DNA from: Epiperipatus broadwayi
Lineage: Eukaryota; Onychophora; Udeonychophora; Euonychophora; Peripatidae
NCBI GenBank assembly: GCA_028023455.1
Contig: JAQFVV010006342.1
Location: forward strand, 372,001 to 436,000
Length of the DNA stretch: 64,000 bases
Reading direction: 5' to 3'
Below are positions 10,925 to 22,975 of this stretch, piece after piece. Numbering within the stretch: position 1 is the first letter of the stretch; every line of letters starts with the position of its first letter. The translations under genes were made by a program, and so were the position numbers. Under the pieces are notes generated by a model. It ran no database searches. It was not told the origin of the DNA and worked only from the letters and a program-made list of their open reading frames with translations.

Positions 10925-13160
10925 TAGGCTGAACTTCTACTAAGAAGCAATTTCTTCAAGATGTGAACAGAACATAGCATTGTGAGGTAAACAGCTACCA
11001 AGATATAATATTGATATAGCTGCTTTTAGGAAACATTTTCCAGAGAAAGAAAGTTTAATAAAATAGATAGAAGACAACAAGTTTTTTTTGTAAGGCAGAG
11101 CAACAATTATAGGAGACTGCATAGTGTAGGATTTGCTCAATATTTTGTATAATAGAAGTTCTTGATGTTTTAATGAAAGACTAATAGTGTTAAAATTTGG
11201 CTTACATAATGATATATGTGTTCATTTTATTAATGCATATGCTCCAATGCTAGATTTCGAAAACTTAGAAAAAAAATTTTTTTATTTCTCACTGGATAGC
11301 ATTATTACATCTATACCAATAAAAGATTGAATAGATTTCCTGGGAGAGTTTAATGCATACATTGGCATAAATAGTCAACCTGGTCACAAGTTGTTAGAAA
11401 TAATGATATTGATACTGTAAAGTTAAGTGTTCTACTGCCATTAAATTTTTGCAGAAAATATGGATTGACTAACATGGACACTTTGTTTAGGCCAAAAATC
11501 CTTATAAAGAAAGAGGCATCGTTCAAAACAATGGCAGTTCATATAGTACATATAGTTAGGATTCAAATAGCTCCAAGATATTACTCCAATCATATTCCTA
11601 AGAAAATTGATGTTCATTCTTTAGAATAATCTACTATACATATTAAATTTCAATCACTATTAAACACTAAAATGGTTAATTTGGGGATGAAGGCTTATCA
11701 TTATTATTTAAACATGGAATTCTCTTAGGATATATGTTATGGATACAAGTAAATATATTCTTGTGTTCACTAAAAATAAGAATCATGATTGGTTTTCTGA
11801 AAATAATCATATTATTAGTGATTTGATTAAAAGAAAACATGACATTTTTTGCTTGGTAAAATAATAAATTAAATGTGGAACTTTATAATAAATACACCAA
11901 TTTGAAGGCAAAAGTTTGGTCATTGACAAGAAAATGTAAAAAATGATTGGTGGATTAAAACTACAAAGAAGATACAAATATTCATTGATCATGGTAATTC
12001 CAGATCATTTTTAACACATTGAAAGCAGCAGCTGGACCTGAGAAATGGAATCATAATCCTATTAAACCCATAAATGATACTCTCTTATATGATGACAATG
12101 TATTTTGATCATGTTTTGAATAATGATGCAAAGAATTGAGATGACAACTTTTAATGATATATTCATATTATCTATTCATTTAAGTATCCAGCTTATGAAA
12201 CCATAACAACTCATTGTACTTTTAAAAATGGATATTCTGATGATATACCTGAAGAAAATTTAAAACAAGGTAATGAGTGATATTTATTTTCAAAACTATT
12301 GTAATTCTTTAGGAATACATAGATTTATTAGAATGTTCCAATTTTTAAAAACAAAGGAAATAGATAAAAGGTTGCAATACTTATTACATTACAAAATATC
12401 ATTATTATCAAATCCAGCATAAGTTCATTCAAGAATTTTGTTGAATGGGTTAGTTCCAGTTATAAATGAATGATTACCAGAAACACAATAGGTTTTCCAA
12501 AAATCAAGAATTACTATAAATATGGTTTTCATTCCTAGACAAATACAAAAATAAGTGTTGGGAATAAAAGAGTGATTTATATGTTGCTTTCATTGATTGA
12601 GTCAAGACTTTTAACTCAATTAACGAAACAGGCCTGCAGCATTGCTTAAATTAGTTGGTTAGCCACCAAAATTTATTTGTATTATATATAGCTTCTTCAT
12701 GAAGGATTGAAAGGAAATGTTTTATTGCAGATAGAAAATCTGGGGCATTTGAAATAAAAACTGTGCTAAATAATGACCTATACTTGTTATAATATTATTT
12801 TATTATTATAGTTGTGGTTTTATATGGTTTAATGGATCAGAAATTAAGATGTGATACAGGTTTTATTGGTAAAGTTTTATTATAATAGATTAAAATGAAA
12901 ATAATTTCATCATCTTAGAGTATGGATTTACAGTTTTCTGACAATTGTTCTATTTTGGCTAGATCAAAAGATGATATGATGTTCTAAATATATTGAAAGA
13001 AACATATAAAGACTTTGATTTAGTGATTAATGTTTGAAAAGCCCAAATTTTTTTATCAGCTGATGATAAAATAAAAATATTCAGCAACTTTCAGCTTGAA
13101 TGTTTATGTAAGCCAATTAAAAATCTTAGTAATTTTATTAAGTAGAAAGGTGTATTTGGA
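10925..13160 (+). pseudogene. Decayed non-LTR retrotransposon (LINE) with endonuclease and RT remains
   Basis: Reading across frames on the plus strand recovers, in order, an AP-endonuclease-like domain (RYNIDIAA near 11005, FINAYAPMLDFE near 11230, LGEFNAYIG near 11345). Next comes a linker with DWF and a WW-like region near 11790-11960. Then an RT region follows, with LPETQ and a following R-x-T segment near 12477-12520, PPKFI near 12665, and DNCSILARS near 12940. The order and spacing match a LINE ORF2 with N-terminal APE endonuclease. GEFNA stands where the usual GDFN would be. Many stops and frame changes make it clearly dead. It starts just after the R fragment and ends at the inverted structure beginning near 13166. 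The clade was not assigned. Confidence 0.75.
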
Positions 13161-14694
13161 TAGGTCAGGGCCACTGCATGTGGATGTGCGGATTGTGTGG
13201 GGCACAAAAGTGTTTCATCAATGGGGGCACAAAATCACAATGATAATTAATAAAATGTATATGTAAAGAAAAATATTTAGATTTCTGAATCACTTCATTA
13301 TTAGAAACATATTCTGATTACAAATATTTTTTGTATAAATATAAGAGGACTACTTATTTTATTTAGTTTTGTGACTACTGTTTGAAACATATTAAATATT
13401 ATAATGTCTACCTTTGCATTAAACCAAACAAATGGATGCTCATTGGAATAATTAATAAAATTTATATGTAAAGAAAATGTTTAGATTTTCAAATCACTTT
13501 TATTAAAAATCCTAGTTTATATAAATAGTAGCATATTATTAATAATTTATTTAAAAATAAAATTTAAAAATTGTCTTATACTAATTACAATATTCTGCAG
13601 TAGTCATATAGTAGATAATTCCATTTATCAATTATATTTCAGAAATAATGGTATAGATTGTTTGGTATAATGCAATGGTTAAAGTATCCATGTTTGGAAT
13701 ATTGGGTGCTGAGATTGATTTTGATAACACATTGAAATTTTTCTTTATTTTTAAAATTGATGTCTTCTCTCTCTCTTTTTTTTTAAAAAAAATAAAATTT
13801 TAAAATAAAATAATACTTTTTTATATTTTTTACTGATGTGCTTTTGTTTGGATTTGGACTAATGGGATTTGTTATCTATCTAAAAGCTCATAATTGATTT
13901 GTAATATTAACCAAATATATCCAAAAATTGTTTTTTGGCTGCAGGTCTGCCACTTGCATTAGCTACTTGAAACTCAAATTCAAGAAATCAGAATTAGTAA
14001 AAAAAAAACCATAATTTTTAAAATATATATGTGCCAAAATACTTAATTCTTAACAAATTTCATTATATTGATATTTCAATGCCACTCCGTTGAATGCAAC
14101 AACCATATAATAATATTATTTGAAAGCTCTTCTAGATGTCATTCTACTAAGAAAGAGCCTAAAATAAAACCAAGTGTTTGACTTTTTCTCAGTTACGCAA
14201 CATTATCATTAAAATAAAGAACAAATGCACAATAATGGTTATTAAAATTGATAAAATAAACAATATAAGTATAAAAATTTAAAATATCAGATTATATGTA
14301 ATAAAATATTCCTATTAATAGTAGAATAACATTCACATAAAAAATTAAATAATAATGTAAATATTTTATTGATGAAGGAATATAACTTTGTTAATAGAAA
14401 ACAAAAATAAGTTTATGCATGAGAAATTGTGAATGGATTTTCAAACAATAAGAACTATTTTTAATGAATTATAGACATGCTGGTTAAAGTTGACCTAAAT
14501 ATTGGTAAAGAAGTCTAAAGGTTTCATCAGCAGCACCACTGCATGGGTAAAAGGTGCATTTGTGCAAGGTAAATTTTAATGCAAACCCCTCTCCCTCATT
14601 CTATGAAATAACATTTGTAAATTAAAATACATTTTTTCCCAGTGCTTTCACAATAAAAACTTGAAAATATAGTTTTAATTATTTAACATGTTGT

Positions 14695-14772
14695 CAAGCG
14701 TTGGTGGCCAAATGGTTAGCACAGCTGTCTTATAATCAATTGTTCTGGGTTTGCTTCTCAGCTGATGCTTTG
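14695..14772 (+). repeat. tRNA-like SINE head
   Basis: GTGGCCAAATGGTTAGCACA resembles a Pol III A box with D-arm, and GGGTTTGCTTCTC about 40 bp later a B box (consensus GGTTCGANTCC). No 3' terminal structure of a functional tRNA was seen, so this is a tRNA-derived repeat and not a tRNA gene. It sits near the centre of the 13.2-16.7 kb inverted structure. Confidence 0.6.
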
Positions 14773-15904
14773 ACATATGAAAAAAATATATATTTGAAAT
14801 TTTTAATTTTTTCTTTCAAAAGTTTTCCTGTTATTTGTTTGCATAATCTGCTAGTTTATTTATTTTAAAAAATATTATCTACAGCCAAAGGAATGCTTTT
14901 CTTCTGAACTCCATTTTTGAAAAAGATTTGTGTCCATTATTCTTTTTGAAGTACAATAGTTATAAAAGCTTACATAGCTTTTAGAATTCTTTATCAATAT
15001 TTATATCAACTTTAACTGCATATCAACTATTTGTTAAAAATAATTAAAAATATTTTTTGTTTGAAAGCCTATTTCAAATCTCTTATGCATAAACTTATTC
15101 ATGTTTTCTACTAACAAAGTTATATTCCTCCAATAACAAAATACTTACACTATTATTTAATTTTTTATGTGTGTGTTACTCCACTATTAATAACTATAAT
15201 TTATTATATATATAATCTGATATTTTACATTTTTATACTTACATTGTTTATTGCTGTAAGTTTTATAATTTATTTGGACCACTAGACTAGATCAATTTTA
15301 GATAACACAGATGATTTAACTCTTTCATTTCATTAGCAACTATTTGCTAAATTTGCTTTTAATCCAGAACCTTTGATGCACACTTGTTTACATTTTCTAT
15401 TAACAAAAATAGTTTCACTTAATTTCGTTTAATAATAAAATATTTACACTACAATATTATTTTATTTTTTAATGCTTATTAGTAACTAAGTCATATTATA
15501 TATATAATACTTTTTATATAGTTTGACATTTAAGGATTTAGCCAGTATTTATATAAAGAAGACATATTAAATGTTCATATTTAGATTGTTTATTCAATAC
15601 ATTTTTAAAAGCTATTAAAATACCTTGCACTTTATTATGTTTATTCATAGGTTGTGTTGGATAACTATAAAAAAATCAAATATGCTTTGTTCCACTAGAT
15701 ACATTTTTTAAACTTTGCCAATAGTCCAAACATTAGGAGTTTTATTATAATAAGAGAATTACATTAAATAATATTATCATAAAATTTGTTAAGAATTAAA
15801 TATTACAAAGAAAAGCTGTTTAGTAAATTGTGTAAAAAGCTAATAAAAGCATAATAATAATAATAATAAAGAGAAATATAATATTGTTATTAAAAACATT
15901 TTGT

Positions 15905-15985
15905 GCAATACCCCACCTGAATCGATCCTAGGACTTGACACTTTAGTCTCTGCTACTTACCAGCACTCTAAACTGAATGAGATAA
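15905..15985 (-). repeat. tRNA-like module, minus strand
   Basis: On the minus strand GTGCTGGTAAGTAGCAGAG followed by GGATCGATTCAGG is arranged like a degenerate A box and B box. It is a diverged counterpart of the plus-strand module near 13655-13735 (ATGCAATGGTTAAAG ... GAGATTGATT). Confidence 0.4.
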
Positions 15986-16776
15986 GTAAACTGTGTAAAA
16001 TATCATTGATAAAGATAATTTTCTCGCATGCACAATTTCAGTAATTATGAGGCAATATTTTTAAAATAAGTTTTATTTTTAAATAAATTATTAATAGTAA
16101 TGTGTTACTTTTTATATAAATTAGGATATTAAATAAGTGTTTAGGACGTCTAAAAATTTTCATTTACATATAAATTTTATTAATTATAGCAACAAAAGGG
16201 TGTTGGCCTGTTTAGTTTTGTATACTAGTAGAGTATATATGAAGTATATTTCCAGGCTCAAGCAATTGTCATAACAAGTATATTTCTCTTATACTTAAAT
16301 AAAAAAAATTACAATCAGAATGTGCTTCTAATAATAAAGTGATTTAGAAATCTAAATATTTATATATGTTTTATTAATTATCATGACAAAATGGCATCCA
16401 CTTGTTCAGTTTAGTATAATGAACAGAGTGTATACATAGTATATTTTAAGCTTTGAAATTCAAAGTTCTGACAATTGCCATAATAAGTTTAAGTGAAAAA
16501 GTATTCCTCTCATATTTTGGAAAAAATATTTACACTCAAAATGTATTTGTAATAATGAAGTGATTCAAAAATGTAAACATTTTCATTTACATATAAATTG
16601 TATTAATTATCTTGGTGTCCCCCTGATGAAGTATCCTTGTGCCTTGCACAACCTGCACACTCAAATGTGGCAGTCCTGTACATCAGCCTTGTTATAACTA
16701 TTGTGCTTCAGAAAATATAATAAAGACAAGCCATTATGTAAGAAATTAAAAAAAACAGATTCCCTTTTTTCCTGCT

Positions 16777-16875
16777 ATGCTGAAAAATTGTCCAGGTATT
16801 AGAGGTGACGCAGTGGAAGCTGCCATTGAACATTATGAGAACCATACCCTGGCTGTAGATAATATTTTTAGTAAG
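16777..16875 (+). CDS. Candidate internal exon, unknown protein
   Basis: A short frame of clearly less AT-biased composition reads MLKNCPGIRG, then DAVEAAIEHYENHTLAVDNIF. It is bounded by a pyrimidine tract with TTGTCCAG at 16788-16795 (possible acceptor) and by GTAAGT at 16871-16876 (consensus donor), giving a 75-nt exon at 16796-16870. Acidic and hydrophobic residues alternate as in an amphipathic helix. I do not recognise the protein. It is on the strand opposite to the Ras-type exon 1.8 kb away, so it would be a different gene or a relic of a mobile element. This is a suggestion only. Confidence 0.3.
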
Positions 16876-16879
16876 TAGC

Positions 16880-18640
16880 TAAGTAAACTAGAAGTAGAAT
16901 TACATATATAATATCAAAGCCAGTCTGAGAAAAGGGAAAGGGGGTAGTGCAATGCTTTCATGTGGATGGGGGGGGGGGTTCTTTTAAATATGATAAAAAT
17001 CACTTGAATAATTTAAAAATTATCTTATTTGCAGATATTTCCTATTTTTACTCGGAATTTCACAGAATTATATAAAAATAATATAAAAAAAACTTCTGAA
17101 AGAAAAAATTTATAAAAAAATTAAAATTTTCAAATTCAATACATTTTCACTTATATTACTAGATAAATATGTGTATTTATATATATTAAGGTATTATTTA
17201 ATTATTATTTCAAAAAATATTTTTTAAAACATTAGTTTGTTTTATTTTAATACGTGAGTTTAATCTACAGGTTTATTTTATAGAAATGAACGAATAAAAG
17301 ACTTAGAATATATACGAAAGAAATATTAAATGATTAAAGCCATATTTTTAATTTTTTCTTGCGAAAGCACTAGTCAAAAATGTATTTTAATCTACAAATT
17401 TTATTTTATGGGATAATGATTAGCACTAAAATTTATTTTGCATAAAGGCTCCTCTTATCCACATTGTGGTATTGGTTAAGATGCAGCACAAATTTCAATA
17501 TGTTGGTGCCAGTTTTAACAAATTAAAAGATCGGGGATATTTTAAGATCGGGTATTTTATCAAAGTAAAATAACTACTGCAACTATATTAGCTGTAAATA
17601 GAGCTGTTATTTTACCTAATTTATGATACCTTAGTAAAATAACATGCAGGCATTAGAAAAGTTTCATTTAAAGATGCTTTCTAAAATTTTAAAAAACAAT
17701 GACAAGACTGAGAAGATTAACCAATATGTTCTTGGATTTGACACATGTGATACTACAGAAATACTATTGTAAAATCACTATTTTGAAGGATTAGACATGT
17801 TAAATGCATGAACAATATAAGACTTCTTAAAAGGTGTTGTATGGCGAACTTGACAGTAGTTTTTAGAAAAGAGATAGACCCTATTTACATTATAAAGACT
17901 ATTCTCATAAATATTCCAAAGAAATACAATATTGATTGTTTTTATTGGAAAGAATGAATTTGACCTCGTTAACGTTATAAAGATTATCTTATCAAATAAA
18001 TTCTAAAAGTGTATTATTGATTGATTTCATTTGGAAGATATGTGACCAATAGAATACACTGCACAGTTACAATAATGCGCATATTAAAATATTTCAAAAG
18101 AAAAGTTTTCTGCTGAAGTTAAAATATACCATCCCAAAATATCAGACGAAATAATGGACAAGCATGTTCGATATATGTACTATTTGTAGTTCATAGATCG
18201 ATTTATATAGCCATCGCAAAACCCATCTTTAGGTATTAGTAGTAGTATTATTATTGTTATTATTTTGTTTTTCTTTTCCGCTTTTTCTTTTGGAGTTGGA
18301 ATGATCAAACTTTTTTGTAAATGGTCGTTGCTGTTAGTAAAGTCTCTAAAACTATAATTACTGATTTAAAATGAATAGCCTACTCATTCAGTGTCATTCA
18401 TTAATTATATTTATAAATATGCGTGGGGACTACGCGGTACGTATAGTTGAGCGTTATATATATTCGTAATTTAATTAGCAAATGCAACTAGTGAAACTTA
18501 TAAAAATAATTTCTGTCGAAAAGGGTTAATTTCAATTAGCAAAAAAAAAAATTAGAACGTTTCTTTGAAATGCAAATTATTTAGATCAATTATTTTTCTA
18601 CCTTACTATTTAAGATAAACAAAGTAATAGAAAATATATA
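16880..18640. other. AT-rich DNA, probably intron of the minus-strand GTPase gene
   Basis: It follows directly from the splice donor at 18641-18646 in minus-strand order. No further GTPase exon (no G2/G3 equivalent such as DTAGQ) was recognised on the minus strand. A G run lies at about 16969-16978. Confidence 0.5.
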
Positions 18641-18646
18641 ACTTAC

Positions 18647-18740
18647 CTGATTTTCCGACCCCAAGAGCTCCCAATAGAGCAATATTGTATTCCTGTGCAC
18701 ATCCACTACTTGATCGAATTAAACCCCGGCGAGCTGTCAT
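18647..18740 (-). CDS. First coding exon of a Ras-type small GTPase (partial gene)
   Basis: The 94-nt exon encodes 31 residues. A 17-residue N-terminal tail (MTARRGLIRSSSGCAQE) precedes a beta-strand plus P-loop YNIALLGALGVGKS, which fits the G1 motif GxxxxGKS/T that binds the nucleotide phosphates. The ATG at 18740-18738 is chosen because an in-frame TAA lies upstream (18812-18810) with no other ATG between, and G is at -3. The exon ends after the first base of a codon, at a consensus donor (GTAAGT, complement of 18641-18646); the next residue would begin with G, as in GKSA. The G1 loop and long N-terminus suggest a RERG/RASL-type atypical Ras rather than classical Ras or Rab, but a single exon cannot settle that. 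Downstream exons are not seen in the window. It sits in the most CpG-rich spot of the region, consistent with a promoter-proximal exon. Confidence 0.75.
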
Positions 18741-18850
18741 CGCATAACGGATGCGCTCCTGCCGGGCTCGTTCGCTGGATATTCCTACAGAATTCTCCAG
18801 TTTGATAATTTACCCCGCACCAGATAAAAAGACTCGGAAAAAACTCAATG
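18741..18850 (-). promoter_or_regulatory. Likely 5' UTR and promoter-proximal region of the GTPase exon
   Basis: The sequence between 18741 and 18790 stays open in the same frame back to the TAA at 18812 and is unusually rich in C, G and CpG for this window. Possible acceptor AGs exist (TCTGTAG near 18785), so the 5' UTR could be spliced. No TATA box is assigned. Confidence 0.4.
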
Positions 18851-20390
18851 ATTTTTCGGTTAAGTATATAAATATATACTTAAAGCATATAAAGTATGTA
18901 CAAGTCCGGCTCATTTAAACTACGATTTGAATTCAAATATGCTATTCATTATGGTTCGCAATTTGATTTCACTTTACTAATACAAACAATAAAAACTAAA
19001 TAAAGTTTGAAATCTATAAATTCAAAAGCAATCATTTTTAAGAAATAAAGTATGTAATTACTACAAATAAGAAATTTCTTACGTGAAATTAATAATACTT
19101 AAAGTTATTAAAACAATGCAAAAGAAAACTCATTTCGGCAACATTTTTTTTTTTTTTCAATATAAAAATAGATGCTAAAGCAGCTTTTCAACTTTGAAAA
19201 TTGCCAGCAAGCTTTGTTTTATCAAGAGCAAAAAAAGAAAAAAAATCAGATTAGAAGATAAATCCTTCTGAAGAAATAATGGTAACGCTACCCAATAACA
19301 CATCATGCTAACATATCTCAAAATTCATTGGCAATCCAGAGCGTAACATTAGTGCTATTTTAGTGCGCAAGGTTATTCGATAATTAAATGACTTGGTTAA
19401 TACATCCGGGAGTTTTCTTTTGCTAGAAAACGAATGACAAAATTAAAATTTAACATGACTTAATATTGAAATGATATGAAAGTTAATTTAGTGAACAAGT
19501 AAAAACATCAAATCAAGTACGGATGATCTTAAGAATTTATCCGTAACTCGCATCTTAATGCTTAACGACGAGTGAAAAGAAATCCTGCATAGAGCCATCT
19601 AGTGAGTTTAGAAGTCATTGCAATTTTATCATTTTGGTCGCCGAAAAACAAACAAAAAAATAAAAAATAAAAATAATAAAATAATTAACAATACTGTAAT
19701 AAATAAAATAGCTTTGCCTACTTAATCGTTGTATAGTAATTTATTAATAATAAAAGCTAAATTTTACTTTTAAATATTTTTCAAGCATGATTCGCAGAAA
19801 ACTTTTTTTTCTATTAGATGCTAAAATAAATTAGGAACGATAATCAGTTACGAACTATCATCTATGAGCATCAAGGGTTATAATTTGGTTATAATACTTT
19901 AAGCCTGTTATCTTACTCTGCTTAGGGACAGACAACAACTTTCATGCATATATTTATGTCCACACATATATATTATAAACTTATGATAAATGAAGCATCA
20001 CTTAACAAAACAGCTTTATAATTATTAAATAGTTTTTCCTTTTTGCTGTAACTGAGTCTGAAAATTACTCTAAGTGGCACTAGATAACAAAATAACTGAT
20101 ATAAAAAATGTTACAAATAGTTCAAGAATTCTCTTAAATTGTTTAGGATTAACCTGGGTAATTTTGACTTAAGCAATCTGTAATCTGGATCAACATTTCA
20201 CAGTTAAATAATTTATGTTAAAGAGGCAAAACTAATAAATCAATCGTGTAATTCGTTTAGATGAATCGTTATCAGGTTTCACCCATAATATACTTTTAAG
20301 TTTTGAACTTTAAAATTTGAATTTTGGTGGAATTATGTGCTAGACAGAGGAGAAAATGGAAAAATTGTTTCTTGGACAGATTTTTATTAA
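18850..20390. other. AT-rich DNA upstream of the GTPase exon
   Basis: Probable 5' flank or first intron. A moderately complex segment lies at about 19260-19640 with scattered CpG, but it has no exon I can support. Confidence 0.45.
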
Positions 20391-20394
20391 ATTA

Positions 20395-20740
20395 TAAGAG
20401 TTTTATAAATGTCTATATGTGTGAGTATTTGTGTGTGTTTTGTAAATATATTAAATAACCTTCACATTACCATACATTTTTTGGAAAACTTATGAATATA
20501 GAACATCATAAGAAAACAAACGACCTTTAAATGCATTTCATGCTGAACCGTCACTTATCAGTTGGCCTATGTTAACATCTCTTGCATATATCTTTACTAT
20601 ATGTACAGTATTTATGAATAGTAAATTGTTATATTTTGATATACAAGTGTTAAACTTATTTCACCCACAACTATCACTAATCATTTATTGAATTAGATAT
20701 AATCACTCATCAGATATAATTTTAAGCCTTAGTTAAAGAT
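20395..20740. repeat. Dispersed repeat S (R-related), copy 1
   Basis: Shares with 32870-33200 the landmarks TATTAAATAACCTYCACA, TTTCATGCTGAACCG/TTTCGTGCTGAATCA, CATCAGTTGG, CATATATCTTTA, ATATGTACAGTATTTAT and ATCACTAATCATTTATT. The middle (TTTCATGCTGAACC ... CAGTTGG) is also related to the middle of family R. Confidence 0.65.
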
Positions 20741-22090
20741 TAATATAACTGATTTTTAAAGTAAAAGCACAGCCACAGACGTGAAGTTATTCACTGCAAC
20801 CCCCCCCCCCATATATATATATAATATGTTAAAATGAAGATTTTTCAGTTATAAAAGATATTCTTGCCTATGTTCACCCTGGAAAATTAACAGTACTATT
20901 GTACTGACATATCTGCCATCAGCTGAGTGACGAATGCTATTTTAAAAACCATAATAGAAGTTTTTAAAATAATAGTTATTACCCAATTAATGGCTCATGT
21001 GATCCAACCAAAAAAGTGTGCAATAATATTACTAATTATACACGAGTTAATCACGATGATATATATATATGACACTCACCTTCTAAGCACCTTTGCAATA
21101 TCTATCGAAAAGTTACCAACCATTGTCAAAGTTAAATTATCTGTAGTTTACTAAACTTTTTTTAATATTCCAAGCACTCAAGAAAATTGTTTTTCTCCCG
21201 TCATTAAAATTTGAATAATGATATAACTTTTTTTTAAATTTATTAATAGCAAACTAAAACTTTACTAATTAAAAAATAAAGGTATATCATTGGTAACTCT
21301 TCCTCATCAGAATTAAAACTGTCTGATATTACAACTGTATCTTTTGATTTTAGAGTGTAAAGTAATTATCTGACTAATTCAAATTAATGTGGTTTTAACA
21401 TCTAGCTAATAATGAATAAGATAACCAATTTTCCAACTCATAATTAAATGATTGATTAAGTTGGCTATGGGATGCCTTCTAGATTGTGAATTGAAATTAA
21501 AAAATGCCATTTTATTCTTTCAAGGCTCAAACCTCATGTCATGAATATGGCTAATGAGTGAATTGATTATTACAGTAATGAAAATCTTCATTTTATATAT
21601 TCCCAAAAGTGTTAATTTCAGACATTGAATAATTTAAATTCTACTAACAGAAATGTAATATTTCAAAAGATGTAAAAACGCCTCAGATGTGGAAAGAACA
21701 ATTTTGTGTTTCAAATACTTTAAAGATTATTTTAACACGAACAACAATAATTGTTTGTTCGTATAATTTGACATATATAATTCTCCAAATCATTTTAGAA
21801 ACTTAGTTCCTTAATTATGTAAGTGAGAAATTACTTGAAACATCACCTAAAATTAGGATTGTTTTTATTTGGAAAGTTGAGAAATTTCTAATGAAACAGA
21901 ATACTGCCACAAACTAACTATTTAATAGATAATGTTTAGCAAATAATTATTTTATATTATAAAAAGATGAATAGATAACTTAATGAAAAGCAATTAGAAA
22001 TAATAAGAAAGTTTTAAAGAATAAACATTTTTATTTTTAAAAAAAATCTTTAAAAGTCTATGTATGCTCACACATAGAAACTATAAGAAT
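20741..22090. other. AT-rich DNA without recognised gene
   Basis: Contains a C run near 20801-20810. The 20927-21154 frame has no recognisable product and lies in AT-biased DNA. Confidence 0.5.
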
Positions 22091-22094
22091 TTGT

Positions 22095-22975
22095 GGTATT
22101 GTGGTATTAGAGCTGCGACATGAAGAATTATAATCGTTTAATCATTAAATTAATTAGGTTATTAAATAAAAAAACATATTTTAAAATCTACATTAAAAAA
22201 AAACAATTTAATAAAAAAAAAATACGAAAAGCATTAATTGGAAGAATAGTTAAAACGCATGTTTAAATCAAATTGAGTGTGTGTTTGCACGTGCATATTC
22301 TGCATAATCTATTTTAATACATTGTACAGGCTTACACTTACATTTATATATGTAATATATACGGGATTCGGACTCAGACTTTCACACGACCTACAACTCT
22401 CAGTGCCATCTTATATTGCTGATTCACCTGATCACACACATGTTGAAAAGATAAATAATCACCAATATATGTATTTCATGGTAAACCAGCACTCATTAAA
22501 GTATGAAGATTGGTTATCTTAATATAAAGCTGAATACTAATTGTATATATGTGTGGAGATGGTAGTCTGAACCAAATGATGAGTGCTGTTTTAGCATGAA
22601 ATTCGATAATTGGTGACTATTTATCTTTTCAACATGTGTGTGATCAGGTGAGTCAGCAATATAAGATGGCATTGAGAGTTGTATGTCGTGTGAAAGTCTG
22701 AGTTCGAATCCCGCATATATTACATATATAAATGCAGATGTAAGCCTGTACAATGTATTAAAATAGATTATGCAGAATATGCACGTGCAAACACACTCAA
22801 TTTGATTTAAACACGCATTTTAACTATTCTTCATATTAATGCTTTTCATATTTTTTTTGTTAAATTGTTTTTTTTTAATGTTGATTTTAAAATATGTTTT
22901 TGATTTAATAACCTAATTAATTTAATGATTAAACGATTATAATTCTTCATGTCGCAGCTCTAATACCACAGTACC
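22095..22975. repeat. 881-bp palindrome containing two head-to-head R repeats
   Basis: 22095-22496 is the inverted complement of 22578-22975 with an 81-bp loop. Each arm holds an R fragment (from TATGTAATATATA to CAGCACTCAT) plus about 230 bp of non-R sequence outside it (for example AGAGCTGCGACATGAAG and its complement). The loop continues the R sequence of the right copy (GTGTGGAGATGGTAGTCTG). Because non-R flanks are also inverted, this is an inverted duplication of a locus, not two independent R insertions. Frames on both strands here are R translations and not genes. Confidence 0.8.

Larger units (their letters stand above)
13166..16678. mobile_element. Large foldback-like inverted structure with tandem-repeat arms
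   Basis: The left end (CAGGGCCACTGCATGTGG..., 13166 onward) matches the inverted right end near 16560-16678 (GCCACATTTGAGTGTGC when inverted). Each arm carries units of about 205-215 bp: near 13220 and 13440 on the left, and near 16158, 16362 and 16582 on the right. Landmarks are ATAATTAATAAAAT and AATCACTT. A second inner inverted pair is 14240-14430 with 15070-15260. tRNA-like modules lie at about 13655-13735, 14695-14772 and 15905-15985 (minus). No transposase frame was seen. Long arms built of tandem repeats recall foldback elements, but no target duplication was found and the arms are well diverged. Confidence 0.55.

Noticed and set aside
13166-16678. Assignment of the large foldback structure to the hAT superfamily from its CAGGGCC end
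   Set aside because: The 8-bp flanks of the two apparent ends do not match and no transposase trace is present.
22277-22753. Similar frames on opposite strands that look like a conserved small protein
   Set aside because: Both read copies of repeat family R within a palindrome; related readings recur at other R copies (for example 35272-35490).
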